The position numbers and the translations under genes were made by a program. Of a stretch of 64,000 bases of DNA, positions 22,440 through 34,263 are shown in pieces. Origin of the DNA: Erodium maritimum (taxonomy: Eukaryota; Streptophyta; Magnoliopsida; Geraniales; Geraniaceae); assembly GCA_963921825.1 (NCBI GenBank), contig OY997593.1, positions 42,299,111 to 42,363,110 of the forward strand, given 5' to 3'. Each line of letters starts with the position of its first letter. The stretch's first letter is position 1. The notes under the pieces were generated by a model. It was given only the letters and a program-made list of their open reading frames with translations, was not told the DNA's origin and did no database searches.

Positions 22440-22975
22440 AATGCAGTTTGTTGCTAATAAATCTAGCGCTAAGCGTTGAAAAATTGCCAGTGACCTAGTC
22501 CTTCCTGAGTTGATGCTCGTTCTAGGGACATGTCGTGTTAGTGGAATGTATTGATAAATATTTCTTTGCTTGTTGATAAATCTAGCGTTAGGAATTGATA
22601 AACTGTCTGTGACCTGGTCCTTCCTAAGTTGATGCTCGTTCTAGGGGCAGGTCGTGTTAGTGGAATGCATTGATAAATATATCTTTGCGTGTTGATAAAT
22701 CTAGTGCTATAAGTTGATAAATTGTATGTGGCCTGGTCATTCCTGAGTTGATGATTGTTTCTAGCACAGGTCGTGTTGGGGGAATGCATTGATAAAAGTA
22801 TCTTTGCGTGTTGATAAATCTAGGGTTATGAGTTGATAAACTGTCTATAACCTGGTCATTCCTGAGTTGATGATTGCTCCAGGCACATGTCGTATTAGTG
22901 GAATGCATTGTTAAAAGTATCTTTGTGTGTTGATAAATCTAGGGTTATGAGTTGATAAACTGTTTGTGTACTTGT
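22440..22975 (+). repeat. Tandem repeat, about 119-bp unit, 4.5 copies
   Basis: Units start TTGATAAATCTAG and contain TGACCTGGTC, TTCCTGAGTTGATG and TCGTGTTAGTGGAATG. Unit starts are near 22452, 22571, 22690, 22809 and 22929. Each carries two or three TTGATAAA motifs. The array sits directly before the transposase gene. Confidence 0.85.
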
Positions 22976-23028
22976 GATAAAAATCTCTATGCATATGTTA
23001 ATGCTAGGATTTTTCCAGGGTTTTTACC

Positions 23029-25888
23029 ATGGATCTTGACGATGCAGGCTTTGGATTTGAGTATGAAGATGTGGATCCTGTTCCACAACCTATGGTTACA
23101 AAAAAGGTGTGGATTCCTGAATGTAGTGTTGACTTAAAACCTCAAAAGAATATGAAGTTTGGTTCCTTGGAGGAAGGTATAATTTTCTACCAAACTTATG
23201 CATTAAATAGTGGGTTTGGGACACATCGAGGACCAGAGAAGAAGAAACCAAGGAGTAACACAATCAATTTTAAATACATGTATTGTGCAAGAGAAGGAGA
23301 AGCATTTGTAGATGATATCGAAAGAGATACCAATGCCAAGTTAAGAAAGAGATATATAATGTCTACACGAACATGTTGTATGGCGAGGATTTCTTTGAAA
23401 CACACTGAAAATGGTTATATAGTGTATGAGTTTAGAGAAGACCACAATCATCCATTACAGTGTAAGCGTGATTTGCACTATTTGAGATCAAACAGGGATT
23501 TAACACCAAGGCATAAGCAATTTATTTTAGATTGCTCAAAGGTTAATTTGGGAGCTACGAAGGCATTTAACCTTTACAGACAAATAGTTGGAGGTCCTAT
23601 CAATGTAGGAGCGTGTCCAAATAATTTCAAGAACTTCCAATGAGATCTGAAAGTGTACATTAGAGAGAGTGATGCGCATATTACCATTGACCAATTCCAC
23701 ACTAAAGAAGACTATTGTAGTGACTTCTTCTTTGAGTACAAAGTAGATGCTAGTGATCGGCTAAGTCACCTTTTCTGGGTTGATTCAATGTTGGGGAAGA
23801 ATTATGAGCTATTTGGTGATACAATGTTGTTCGATTCAACTTATCGATCAAACAGGTAAAGTATGTTGTTTAACTTGACAATCTGCATCAGTGTGATTGA
23901 TAAACCTTGTTTGCGGGCTTGATAAAATATGAAATCGTTGTTGATAATTTATTTATTCTTGTTGCTTGTGTTTTCGTTTGTTTACGTACATGATGGTATT
24001 TGCGCCATTCACTGGGTAGAAAACCATAACAAGTCAATCATCTTTGGTGCTGCTTTATTAGCCAAAGAGGATGCCGAATCTTTTGTTTGGTTATTCCAAA
24101 CATTCCTCAAAGCTATGAAGATGAAAGAGTCAAACTGTTTCATAACAGATCAAGACCCAGCAATGAGAAAGGCTTTTGAGGAAGTGTTCACGCAAAGTAG
24201 GCATCGACTATGTATGTGGCACATAATGCAGAAGCTTCCTTCTAAAGTAAGTTGCATTTTGAATTTATACATTAATTTGTTAGTGATTTGTGGGTGATAA
24301 AGTTCGTGTTAGGAGATAAAATTTTTGTTCGATTGATTGTGATAAATATGTTATTATTCTTATAGGTGCCTCACAATGTATACCATGAGACAAATTTCAA
24401 GAACAAATTTAAAGCATTGGTGTGGAGTAACTACACCGAAACAGATGAGTTTAAGCTGACTTGGAAGGCTTTGATGGACGAATTCCAACTACATGATCAC
24501 ACTTGGTTGTCTGCTACGTTTGGTATACGGGGTAGATGGATCCCTGCATACTTTCGGGGGCTAAAAGTAGGTCTATTCCTTAGGACCACATCAAGATCAG
24601 AGAGCGAGAACAGTGCATTTGGTCAATTCACTAACATGTACTTTTATTTTGGGAGAATTCATACACCTTTATGATTGATAAAAATGTTTGGTATTATAAT
24701 TCAATAAATGATTAAGCTATTTGTGAGTTGATAATATGTTTTGGATTGATAAAATAAAAGCCAAGGAGGTGACAATTGTATCACTAAACCTTAACAACAA
24801 AATATTTTATCTACCTTGTGTGGTGACCATGTTGTTTGCTGATCAAATACTTTCATGTGGTGATAAATGTTTCTTAAAGAACTGATAAATTATCTATTCT
24901 TGATTGATAAAAATTTGTGTGGTGACCATGTTGTTTGTTGATCAAATACTTTCCAGTGCTGATAAATCTTTCATGAAGAACTAATAAATTATGTATTCTT
25001 GATTGATAAAAATTTGTTGTTCAGGTGCCTTACCCTGGTTGAGTTCATGTAGCGCTTCGATATAGTCGTTGAAGGGCAGAGACAAACACAATTAAGGTTG
25101 GACTTTCAATCAAGCACGTTAGCTCCAAACTTCATAGTATTATCTGAAATTGAGAAGGATGCTTGGAGGATTTACAGCCGCTCAATCTTTGACATCATAA
25201 AGAAAAGTGTTGTGGTAACAACCTTCAAGTGTGGGATCAAAATGTGTGTTGAAGAGGACGGAAAGAAGATATATAAAATTGCAAATAAACATGCGAACAA
25301 GACATTTGTTGTGGTGCAAAGCTTACCTGGGAACCATTTCACATGCTCTTGCATGAGATTTGAAGGATTTGGCATCCCTTGCATGCATATTTTTGGCTTT
25401 GCAAGCATCTATGGTTGATCAAATACTAGAGAGATTGATCACGCAACGATGGACAAAGGATGTACGCAAGAATGCTGAAAACTCTATAGCTTCTGAAGAA
25501 TTACAACCATCTACCTACGGTGAGTGTAAGAAAATTATTTCAGATATATGCTCGATGCTTCAATCTTGTGTCCTCCATCCAGCAGTGAATGCTGCAAAGT
25601 TGAAGGAATTGGCAGAACAAGTAAAAGACTTCAAGAAGAAATTGAATGACGATGAAGCTGATGATTTTGCATCAAGCACAGCACAAGAACTTCAGACTTT
25701 GACAGGTCTTTCTAAACCTTCACAAATTATTGTCAAGATACCACATATATCAAGTACAAAAGGTTGTGGAAAGAGAATTCAATCAGGGATGGAAAGGTCT
25801 ATTAAGGAAGCGGACTTGCAAAGGGTGTGGTCAATAAGGTCATGACATCAGAAACTACTCCCAAAAGAAAGATGACTGAAGTGATAAA
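23029..25888 (+). pseudogene. FAR1-type MULE transposase gene, broken
   Basis: From ATG 23029, a FAR1 DNA-binding domain (about residues 50-150: FYQTYALNSGFGTHRG ... DHNHPL) is followed by a MULE transposase domain (LFDSTYRSN near 23830, FITDQDPAM near 24145, LCMWHIMQKLPSK near 24210), a SWIM zinc finger (CSCMRFEGFGIPCMH near 25350) and a C-terminal zinc knuckle (RTCKGCGQ..GHDIRNY, last Cys replaced by Tyr). Introns at about 23856-23990, 24247-24365 and 24637-25023 have GT..AG borders. Damage: TGA at 23641-23643 within FKNFQ-stop-DLKVYI, a one-base deletion near 24020 in the FTGV motif, TAG near 25050 replacing the Trp of EFMW, a frame change before the knuckle and a TGA/TAA within it. It is convergent with the Ulp1 gene at 26466-34190. 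Confidence 0.85.
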
Positions 25889-26465
25889 ACATTGAATCAG
25901 GGTTTATAAAGTTTGTTCGCAAAGTTGATAAATACTTTCTATTATTGTTGACTCTCTATGATTTACAAGGTCGTTCAGTAGTGATAAAACATTGACTTAG
26001 GGTTGATAAATAATTTTTTTTCAGATTCCTAAGTCTCTCTGTGATTTACAAGGTGCTTCAATATTGGATATGTTACCATTTTGAGGGTGAAAAAATTGTC
26101 CCAAATGTTGATAAAATCTTGGTACAAAACTGATAAAAAGACCTTCAAAAATACTTAAACTATTGATAAAAAATATAACCATCCACATCAAGTGATAAAC
26201 CATGCACACAGAATTGATAAAACTCTTCAATATATGTGATAAACCTGGTACATATAAGACATTGATATGATTAGTAAAACATTTGATAGAAAAATTAATA
26301 AACCCTATCATTCCACATGCTTAAAACATCTATGCACATTTCATATAATCTGTTTACCAAAAAATACTAGAGTGATTAGAAGTCTGCAACTAATTACATT
26401 CTTTTTCACAAAAAACAGTCACTACACAAAAGAGCTTTATCTTATATGGTTGCCTTGTCCAAAAT
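25889..26465. other. Gap between convergent MULE genes, rich in TTGATAAA
   Basis: Non-coding. About ten TGATAAA motifs occur between the 3' ends of the transposase and Ulp1 genes. Confidence 0.6.
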
Positions 26466-29183
26466 TCCTATATGGTTCTTTCCGAAGAACCAGAAGATAG
26501 TTCATCCCCTTCACTTTGTTGATTCATTTGACAGTAGCTCCTCAACTTAGACTCGTTCATGATCTTTACAGTGTTGCTTGGATACGTGCACAATTGCATG
26601 ACATATCGATGCCTCAGGTTCATTAGTTGATCAGCCTATGTACACAACAAAAATACTCCCAAATTAATTAAAATAAACACATAAAAACACATGACTTAAA
26701 AGACATGCACAAGAAAAAAAAATCTTATCTTACGTTGTTCTTTGACATAGGAAAACCCCAAGTACTCTTGGCTTCACCCATGTATCGCTCCATGTGAAAA
26801 ACACAGTAGATACCGCAGTCAATCTTATTATCATTACTGCTCCAATCTAGCTTCAAAGCCTTTGCAGCTCCATTTCTGATTTTTACGGATAGTATAACAT
26901 CACGCTTTTCGAGGAATATCGAAAACCTATTCCTCTGTCAATAATTAACAGAAAATACATACATTAGAAACACAAAAATGTGCATAATTTAATAACTAAA
27001 TTGCAAATAAAAACTTACCAAATTGTTGATTTTGTTCCTATATTTGGATCTAAAGTTAGACCCCTGCAAATTATCGATGACAACCATTGTGTGTTTCTTC
27101 ATGTTGACACATACCAAGTAATAATGAAAATGTGCATGGATTGGGAAAACACATGCCATTGTTAAATAAAGAAGACAAACATGGTTACACAAGCACAAAC
27201 CTAATACTATAAATGATACATAAGCCCGAAAATGTGTGGGGAATCGTTACCAAATCCACGGTTGTGAGATCAACATCCGGGTACAAACCCAACTCAGTTT
27301 CAAGATCTTCAGCCCAATTGTTCAGATCAATTAAGGACGTCTAATGATAAAAAGGATGTAAAATGATGAACACATTCCAACCTTAGTATTATTAAAAAAG
27401 ACAAAATTCATATGAACACAAAAAACTCACGCTTGCAACTATTGTGAAGAAAAACCTTGAAGGTTCATCCGGTGTTCTCTTCTCCTCCATAAAATTCATG
27501 TAAGTTACCTATGCATTTATGACACCCACCATTATTTCTGCCCCAACTCTCATGGACTTTAAATCATTTTTTCATCACACTTATACAACCATCCATGACT
27601 TCGAACACCATTTCCCTTCAAAAACACAAATACATATACTTGATAAAACTGCATGACATTGTTGATAAACCTACCAGATAATGTTGATAAAAATGTAAAG
27701 ACATGGTTAACAGAATGCAAAAACATGTTTGTTGATACTCTACACATCAGTGGTGATAACCCCATATGACAATGTTGATAAACCTACAAGATAATGTTGT
27801 TATAAAAGTAAAGCCAGGGTTGGTACAATACCACTTGTCTCCCCGATCGTCGTTCAGCAGCCAGTGCATCCAAAATTTCTCCTCTTTTGTCAATGGCGCA
27901 TTCAAATCTGTTTCCTAGTTATTGGCCATGCCCCTATAATTTTCTCCATGGTTGACCTTTTTCTAATGCTTCCTGATGTTCTCTTTTATTCTTTCTGTTT
28001 GCCCTTCTCTCTTCTGACAACATCTTCACACACTTGCCTCTCTATATCAATAACGTATTCAAGACAAAGACTGAATGTTGGCATCCCACGACCTTGTGGC
28101 TCAACTCCATTCATCTCCTCATCATGCACCACCAACCTGATATTATCATCACCTTTGCGTTGTTCAACAACATTATCAACTTCGCCTTGTTCAACAACAT
28201 CATCATCTTTGCCTTGTTCAACAACACCATCACCTTCTACCCCAACATCGCAGTCTTTTCTTAACTCCACTACCGTTTCGACCCCTTCCTCGTGCTCCTC
28301 ACTCACATTATTATCTCTTCCCTGCTTGACATAATCAGCTTCCATGTTCTCTCTCTCTGCTGCATAATCTTGACCATTGTTTTCCTTGCCACTACCCTGG
28401 CTATTCACTTTACTTGCATCCTTAAATGTTGCATCAATAGCTTTTATCACATCAGGATGACTCCACCAACGATCTTGTGATGACTCTTCAATGTCGTGCT
28501 CTGATCGGGCCCCCCACCATCTCATTCACAACATCGTGAAGTCTCCTAATGGTGATATTGTTAGAAAACTTCAAAATCATTGTTCTTATGCTTTCCTTAA
28601 AAAGGACATAGCTATCAGCAAGATGTACGGCTTGTTGTGCCAACTTTACAATATATTCCTACAGAAATTACAAAATACAAAATGTTACAGAAAAACACAA
28701 AAAATTATGACTTTCACACAAAAATACTTTGAATATACCTCTTGTCCTAGTTCAGGAATGACATTATCCACTTGCTTGGGTATGTATGGGTCTTTCTCTA
28801 TGTAACCTTTCCAAAAATTAGTCATATTGCTTTTCCAGAAACTCCCGATCTTTTAGATCCTCAGATGTCCAACCTATACGAGAAGGCTGGGCCCTATCCA
28901 CATATCTCTATTCTAGCACAACATGATCAACATAGTATAACTGCATAACACCAAAAAAAATGAGACAACAAATTAGAAGTAATAATGTGACTGCTGATAG
29001 TGATAAAATAATTTGTTTGTCAACCCTACATGTATATTTTATCAACATTCTCCTGTATTTTTATCAATGCCATTTCAGTAAACTAAAATCATGTATTACA
29101 GATGTAAAAATGCATGTAACAATACCATAAGGGTGATAAAAAATGAAACTAACCATGATAAATGTCAAAGGCCCAGCATATAA

Positions 29184-30665
29184 TGCAATAACCACTCCCG
29201 GTCAACGCAAGTCAAACCTGCGAAAAACAGGAAAAATTTAAAAAATTTAAGACTAACACTTAATTGAACCTAAAATGACCCCGAGTGTCATACCGGACTT
29301 AAGTTGACCCCGTTATCGACCAAAGTGAGTTCCGGGGGACTCAGGGCAACTTTCTGATCAATTTGGGAAATGTTGACTTTCCGCTGGAAAAGTCAACCGA
29401 GCGACGTTTTGGTCCATTCGAGGACCGTTTTGGATCCAAAAAGCTTAGCCGTCGTCGCAGCGGTCTTAGTTGAGCCGTTTCCTTGTGGCCCGCCAAGTTT
29501 CGTAATTTTTGGGAAAAAGTGCCTGTTCGGGGCCCGAAACGTCCGATTTTCGCGAATCTGATTGGAAAATATCTAGTAGATATTTTCCAAAAAGGTGTGG
29601 GACCCACTTGCCACATGTCAACTATGTGGTGGTGTTAGGTTTATTGGACAAAAAAAATGAAGAGACATTAGTGTTAGTTTGTAAATAAAGAAGAGTTGAT
29701 GTTAGTTTGGTAAATATGGAAAGATGGTGTATTTTTAAACAAACAAAAGGGGATGGCAGAGTATGTGTTCGGCAATTGTTCAAAAAATAGAAGAAAAAAA
29801 AGGAGAAGTTTAGAGAGAGAAAAGAAGAGAGAAGGAGGAGAGAAAAAGAGAAGGTGTGTTGGGGTTTTGTCACTATTCCCGACGATCAAACCGTTGGATC
29901 GTCTCAACGGTCGAAGAAACGAGCTCCCATCATCATTCCCTACGGTGAGCACCTATCCGATTTTTGTTTTGGTACGTTTGAATTTTAGGGTTTGAGTTTA
30001 AACGGTTTGATTAAGGTTGGGTTTTGTTTAGAATTGGTTTAAAGATGAATGGTTGAGGTTTGGGGTTCGTTAGAAACGTTTTGGGGCGAAAAGGAAATTT
30101 TCCCAATATGGCCATGTGGGGCCCATGTGCTCGGGTGCTCGGGTTTAGTGTTCGGGTGGTTTAGAACGTTCCTCGGACCATTTATCCTTAACCGAATCGA
30201 AATTTGGTTTTAAAATGCGAAAGTTGTATTTATCGGGTTTAGAAACTTTAAACGTTAATTAATTGACTCGGAAGTCGGAATTCGATTCCATCAAGTGCAT
30301 TGGGACCCTTGAATTATTCTAAGACCGTAGAAACGAAAACGGGAATTTTTGGAGCCCCGGATGGGCATTTACAAAACCCGGGCAGATTCGCCATGTCGGG
30401 CGAATCGGGCCTTTCTGGGTCCAATATCGACAATGTCGAGTAATTGGGGAGTTTGGGAGTGATCGACATTGTCGGGGTTACTTTTGGGCGTCAGGTTTAT
30501 TAAAATTCAGCATTATGCCTGCAAGCTTAAAAGCGTTTAAAATTGTGTTCTTTTAGATCGTGCTGCGGACCGAGGCAAAGGAAAGCTAGGCGGGTGACGG
30601 AGATCACGCCGGGGCTTATTTGGGCACTTTTGGAGAACACGCACGAGGTAGGGAAAAGTAGCCGG
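29184..30665 (+). mobile_element. Gypsy LTR, truncated copy (part A of composite)
   Basis: It starts TGCAATAACCACTCCCGG, the 5' end of the 13229 family, and follows that LTR up to ...AGTAGCCGGATC, where it breaks off and a second copy begins. Left flank TATAA has no match at 33645. Confidence 0.7.
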
Positions 30666-32449
30666 ATCATACCGGACTTAAGTTGACTAACACTTAATTG
30701 AACCTAAAATGATCCCGATGGTCATACCGGACTTAAGTTGACCCCGTTATCGACCAAAGTGAGTTCCGGGGGACTCAGGGCAACTTTCTGATCAATTTGG
30801 GAAATGTTGACTTTTCGTTGGAAAAGTCAACCGAGCGACGTTTTGGTCCATTCGAGGACCGTTTTGGATCCAAAAAGCTTAGCCGTCGTCGCAGTGGTCT
30901 TAGTTGAGCCGTTTCCTTGTAGCCTGCCAAGTTTCGTAATTTCTTGGAAAAAGTGCCCGTTCGGGGCCCGAAACGTCCGATTTTCGTGAATCTGATTGGA
31001 AAATATCTAGTAGATATTTTCAAAAGGTGTGGGACCAACCTTGCCACTTTTCCAACAAGTGGTGGTGATAGTTTTGGGGGGAAAATAAAGATGAGACTTG
31101 ATAGGGGGGTTCGGCCAAGAGGAAATCAAAGAGAAAAAAAAATAGAAAAAGAAAGAGAAGTTAGAGAGAGAAGGAGAAGAGAGAAAAGGAGAAGCAAGAG
31201 GAGAGCTAGGGTTTGGAGCACTATTCACGTCATCCATCCATTGAATCGTCTCAAGGCTAGAAGAAATCGAACTCCCCTCGTCCTCCTCTACGGTAATCAC
31301 TAAACCGATCGTCGATTTGATTAATTTTGAAAGCTAGGGTTTGATTAAAACTATTATTTTAGGGTTGTTTTGATGTTGGGGGAGTGTTGTAGACGTTTTG
31401 GGGACGTTTGGAGGTGAAGGAGGACGTTTTCCGGCGACAGGGAGCTCGGGAGGAGCTCCGGCCACCATGGGGGGTGGCCGGCCGGAGCTAGGGCCGGCCA
31501 CCACCATGGTGGGACGGGCCCAATTTGAACCCTAGGGCCCACGGCCAAGTTGGGCTGGGTGGGGCCCACGTGCTCGGGTGATCGGGTTTAGTGTTCGGGT
31601 GGTTTAAAACGTTCCCCGGACCATTTATCCTTAACCGAATCGAAAATTGGAATTAAATTGGAAAAGTTGTAATTAACGGGTTTTAGAAACTTGAAACGTT
31701 AATTAATTTACTCGGAAGTCGAAATTCGATTCCGTCAAGTGCATAGGAACCCTTGAATTATTCTAAGACCGTAGAAACGAAAACGGGAATTTTTGGAGCC
31801 CCGGAAGGGCATTTACAAAACCCGGGCAGATTCGCCATGTCAGGCGAATTTGGCCTTTACGGGCCTTTTATCGACAATGTTGAGTATTTGGGAAGTTTGG
31901 GAGTGATCGACATTGTCGGGGTTACGTTTGGGCGTTAAGTTTACTGAATTTCAGTTTATTCCTGCGAGTTTAAAAGTGCCTTAAAATTGTGTCCTTTTAG
32001 ATCGTGCCGCGGACCGAGGCAAGGGAAAGCTGGGTGAGTGACAGAGGTCACGCCGGAGCTCGTTGGTTGGCTTTTGGAGAACACGTACGAGGTAGGGAAA
32101 AGTAGCCGGATCTCGGCCCTGACTAGGGAAAGTTAACAGTAGAAATGCATGTGACACTGGGGTGTCGTGGGTTAAGTAGGTTTATTGAATATTAGAAAGG
32201 CATGATACGGGAACGTAGCGAATACTGGAAATGCATGTGACACTTAGTAGTGTCGTAGGAGCAGAGAACTTAGCGTCATTAGAATTACTAGAGGCATATG
32301 ACCATGCCCGGAGGTTGATTGCGAATTTATCGAGATTAGGAGTACTGGAGGCATATGACCATGCCCGGAGGTTGTTTGTGAAACTGTTGATATTAGGACT
32401 GTTGGAGGCATTGGTTATGCCGGAGGTTGATTGTGTATTTTTTGTCTTG

Positions 32450-32930
32450 GGTGGCCATGAGAGCCCGTGTTTTACTGTTGTGTCTGGGTGGCCATGAGTG
32501 CCCGTGGGGTTGATTGAACCCGTGTCTTTACTGTTGGTGTGTCTTGGGTGGCCGTGAGTGTCGTGGGGTTGTTGAGCCTGTGAGTTACTGTTGGTGTGTC
32601 TTGGGTGGCCGTGAGTGCCGTGGGGTTGCTGAGCCCGTGAGTTACTGTTGGTGTGTCTTGGGTGGCCATGAGTGCCTGTGGAGTGTTGAACCGGTCTTGT
32701 TGCTGTTTGTTGAACCTTGCTTGTGATTGTAATTGTGTTTGTCCGAGGTTAGTGACCCGACTTTGTGTCGGGAAGTGGCGTGGAATTTGGCTAGCTTACC
32801 TGACAGGGATCGGTAAGTTGCGAGCGTTCTTTGGATGGCTTGACCGAGTTCGAGTCTCGAGAAGTTGCGAGCGTTCTTAGGCTAGCCTGACCGAGTTCGA
32901 GTCTCAGGAGGTTGTGAGCGTTCTTAGGCG
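32450..32930. repeat. LTR minisatellites in part B
   Basis: Units with GTCTTGGGTGGCCGTGAGTG, then units with GTTGCGAGCGTTCTT at about 47-bp spacing. These are homologous to those at 15080-15890 but with different copy number. Confidence 0.7.
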
Positions 32931-33358
32931 ATGAGAGGGCAGCTCCCCTTCCGACTAGCTATCGGAAAGCAGCGCTGTATATATCGCCAACAGGTCGACC
33001 GCCTGGAGCCTGACAGGGATCGGCAAAGCGCGTGGGGCAGGCTCGAGCCCAGCCGGTTAGCAACCGGCACTGAGCAGCTGACAGGAGTGCGATCCTTTGT
33101 GATCTTGTTTGGTGTGCGATCCTTTGCGATCTTGGGTGTTGCGTGGTGGTCTGTCGTGTCTTTGGAGGAGGTCGTCGATCGTTGTGTCGGGTCTACCTTA
33201 CGTGTCCGAGTGCTGAGTCGGCTGAGGAAAGTATCAGTGTGTGGGTGTCGGTCGGGTTACTTGAGTTTGGGGATGGTGATCCCCGGCGTTGAGTTGGTTG
33301 TTGGTGTTGCCGGCATTGTTTGCTAAGTATGCCGTAGTCAGTCTGTTATCCGTGGTGG

Positions 33359-33372
33359 TGAGCGAACGCTCA
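33359..33372 (+). promoter_or_regulatory. LTR hairpin module, copy 3
   Basis: TGAGCGAACGCTCA + CCCCTAGC, then TTTTCCTACAGGTA. It lies 285 bp before the LTR end. Confidence 0.55.
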
Positions 33373-34263
33373 CCCCTAGCTTCTTTTCCTACAGGTACCG
33401 GTCGCAGGTTGGACTAGGTGAGCTTCTGAAGCTTGAAGAGCTAGGAGCGGGATTCTGGGTTTATTTGAGTCTAGCGACGGATACCATACTTTTGTCCACT
33501 TGTTGGGACGTGTTTTAAGTTGTAAATATTATTTTGTTGAACAAACGGTGATCTTAAAGTGATTTAATGTAAAAGGTTTCAAAATGTTTTATTGTTTTAA
33601 AAGTTCACGTCCTGAGTTCGGTTTACTGAAATTGGGGCGTGACAGCAACATACTGCTAAAACCCATTTCTTGTACTGCCTTCTTCTGAACATCTGTCATT
33701 TCCTCGATGCAATTGACCAAGGACCTAGGTGATGTCATGATTTTCAACCTTCAAAGACCATCACCTCTTATTCGCACATGATCTTTCTTGTTCTTCTTTA
33801 TAATTGGGTTTGAAAGGGTTCCATGGATGAGCTTTCACCTACATCCTTTGCGGGATTCGGAGGAGCAGGGATGATTGATCTCTCTACTATAACATTCGCT
33901 GGATTGGGAGGATCATGCATCAATAACCTTTCTCCTACATCTTTTGTTGGATTAGGAGCAACAGGCATGGATAAGCTCTTTTCTCCTACAACCTTCGTTG
34001 GATTCGGAGGGACTTTAATCTTAATAACAGTGCGTTTTTTAGCTTTAACTGCACAACACATTCAAAAAAACAAAATCACCAATCATCGTAAAGCGTAGAA
34101 TAAAAACAAAGTTTAAATTATTGAAAACCTTTTACCTGGCATCAAGTCCTTGAGAAGCAGTGAATCAGTAGTTGATCTAGTCTTCACCATTTTCTGAAAC
34201 ACATACACTTATAGATAAGAGTGTGAGCAATTAAAGTTGAGTGTGTCTGATAAACCTACATCA

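Larger units (their letters stand above)
30666..33644 (+). mobile_element. Gypsy LTR, near-complete copy (part B of composite)
   Basis: It begins about 65-85 bp into the LTR (ATACCGGACTTAAGTTGAC then TAACACTTAATTG) and runs to the normal end TTGGGGCGTGACA at 33644. It contains minisatellites (32450-32930), the hairpin module at 33359, and an extra stretch of about 110 bp (32934-33080) not in the 13229 copy. Flank GCAAC differs from TATAA on the left, so the two parts are not one simple insertion. Confidence 0.7.
26466..34190 (-). pseudogene. Ulp1-like cysteine protease gene (C48) carried by the MULE, interrupted
   Basis: Exon 1 (34190-34136) starts MVKTRSTTDSLLLKDLMP and ends at a GT donor. 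Exon 2 (from 34048) has five PPNPTKDVGE-like repeats, then MTSPRSLVNCIEEMTDVQKK, and is cut at 33645 by LTR DNA. Coding resumes at 29183 (YAGPLTFIM), 28943 (LYYVDHVVLE), 28660 (EYIVKLAQQAVHLADSY), an acidic Glu/Asp/Val linker (28500-27990), NAPLTKEEKFWMHWL (27880), SMRVGAEIMVGVINA (27540) and WAEDLETELG (27310). The C48 peptidase core follows: His in HAHFHYYL (27115-27138), Asp in VVIDNL (27067-27084), Cys in DCGIYC (26803-26820). The last exon ends SSGSSERTI-stop. Introns carry TTGATAAA. Stops and frame changes near 28915-28800 and the LTR insertion disable it. Such proteases cleave SUMO conjugates; KI-type MULEs are known to carry them. Confidence 0.8.

Noticed and set aside
28034..28480. 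Plus-strand frames rich in Asn, Thr and Leu
   Set aside because: They are shadows of the acidic linker exon of the Ulp1 gene on minus.
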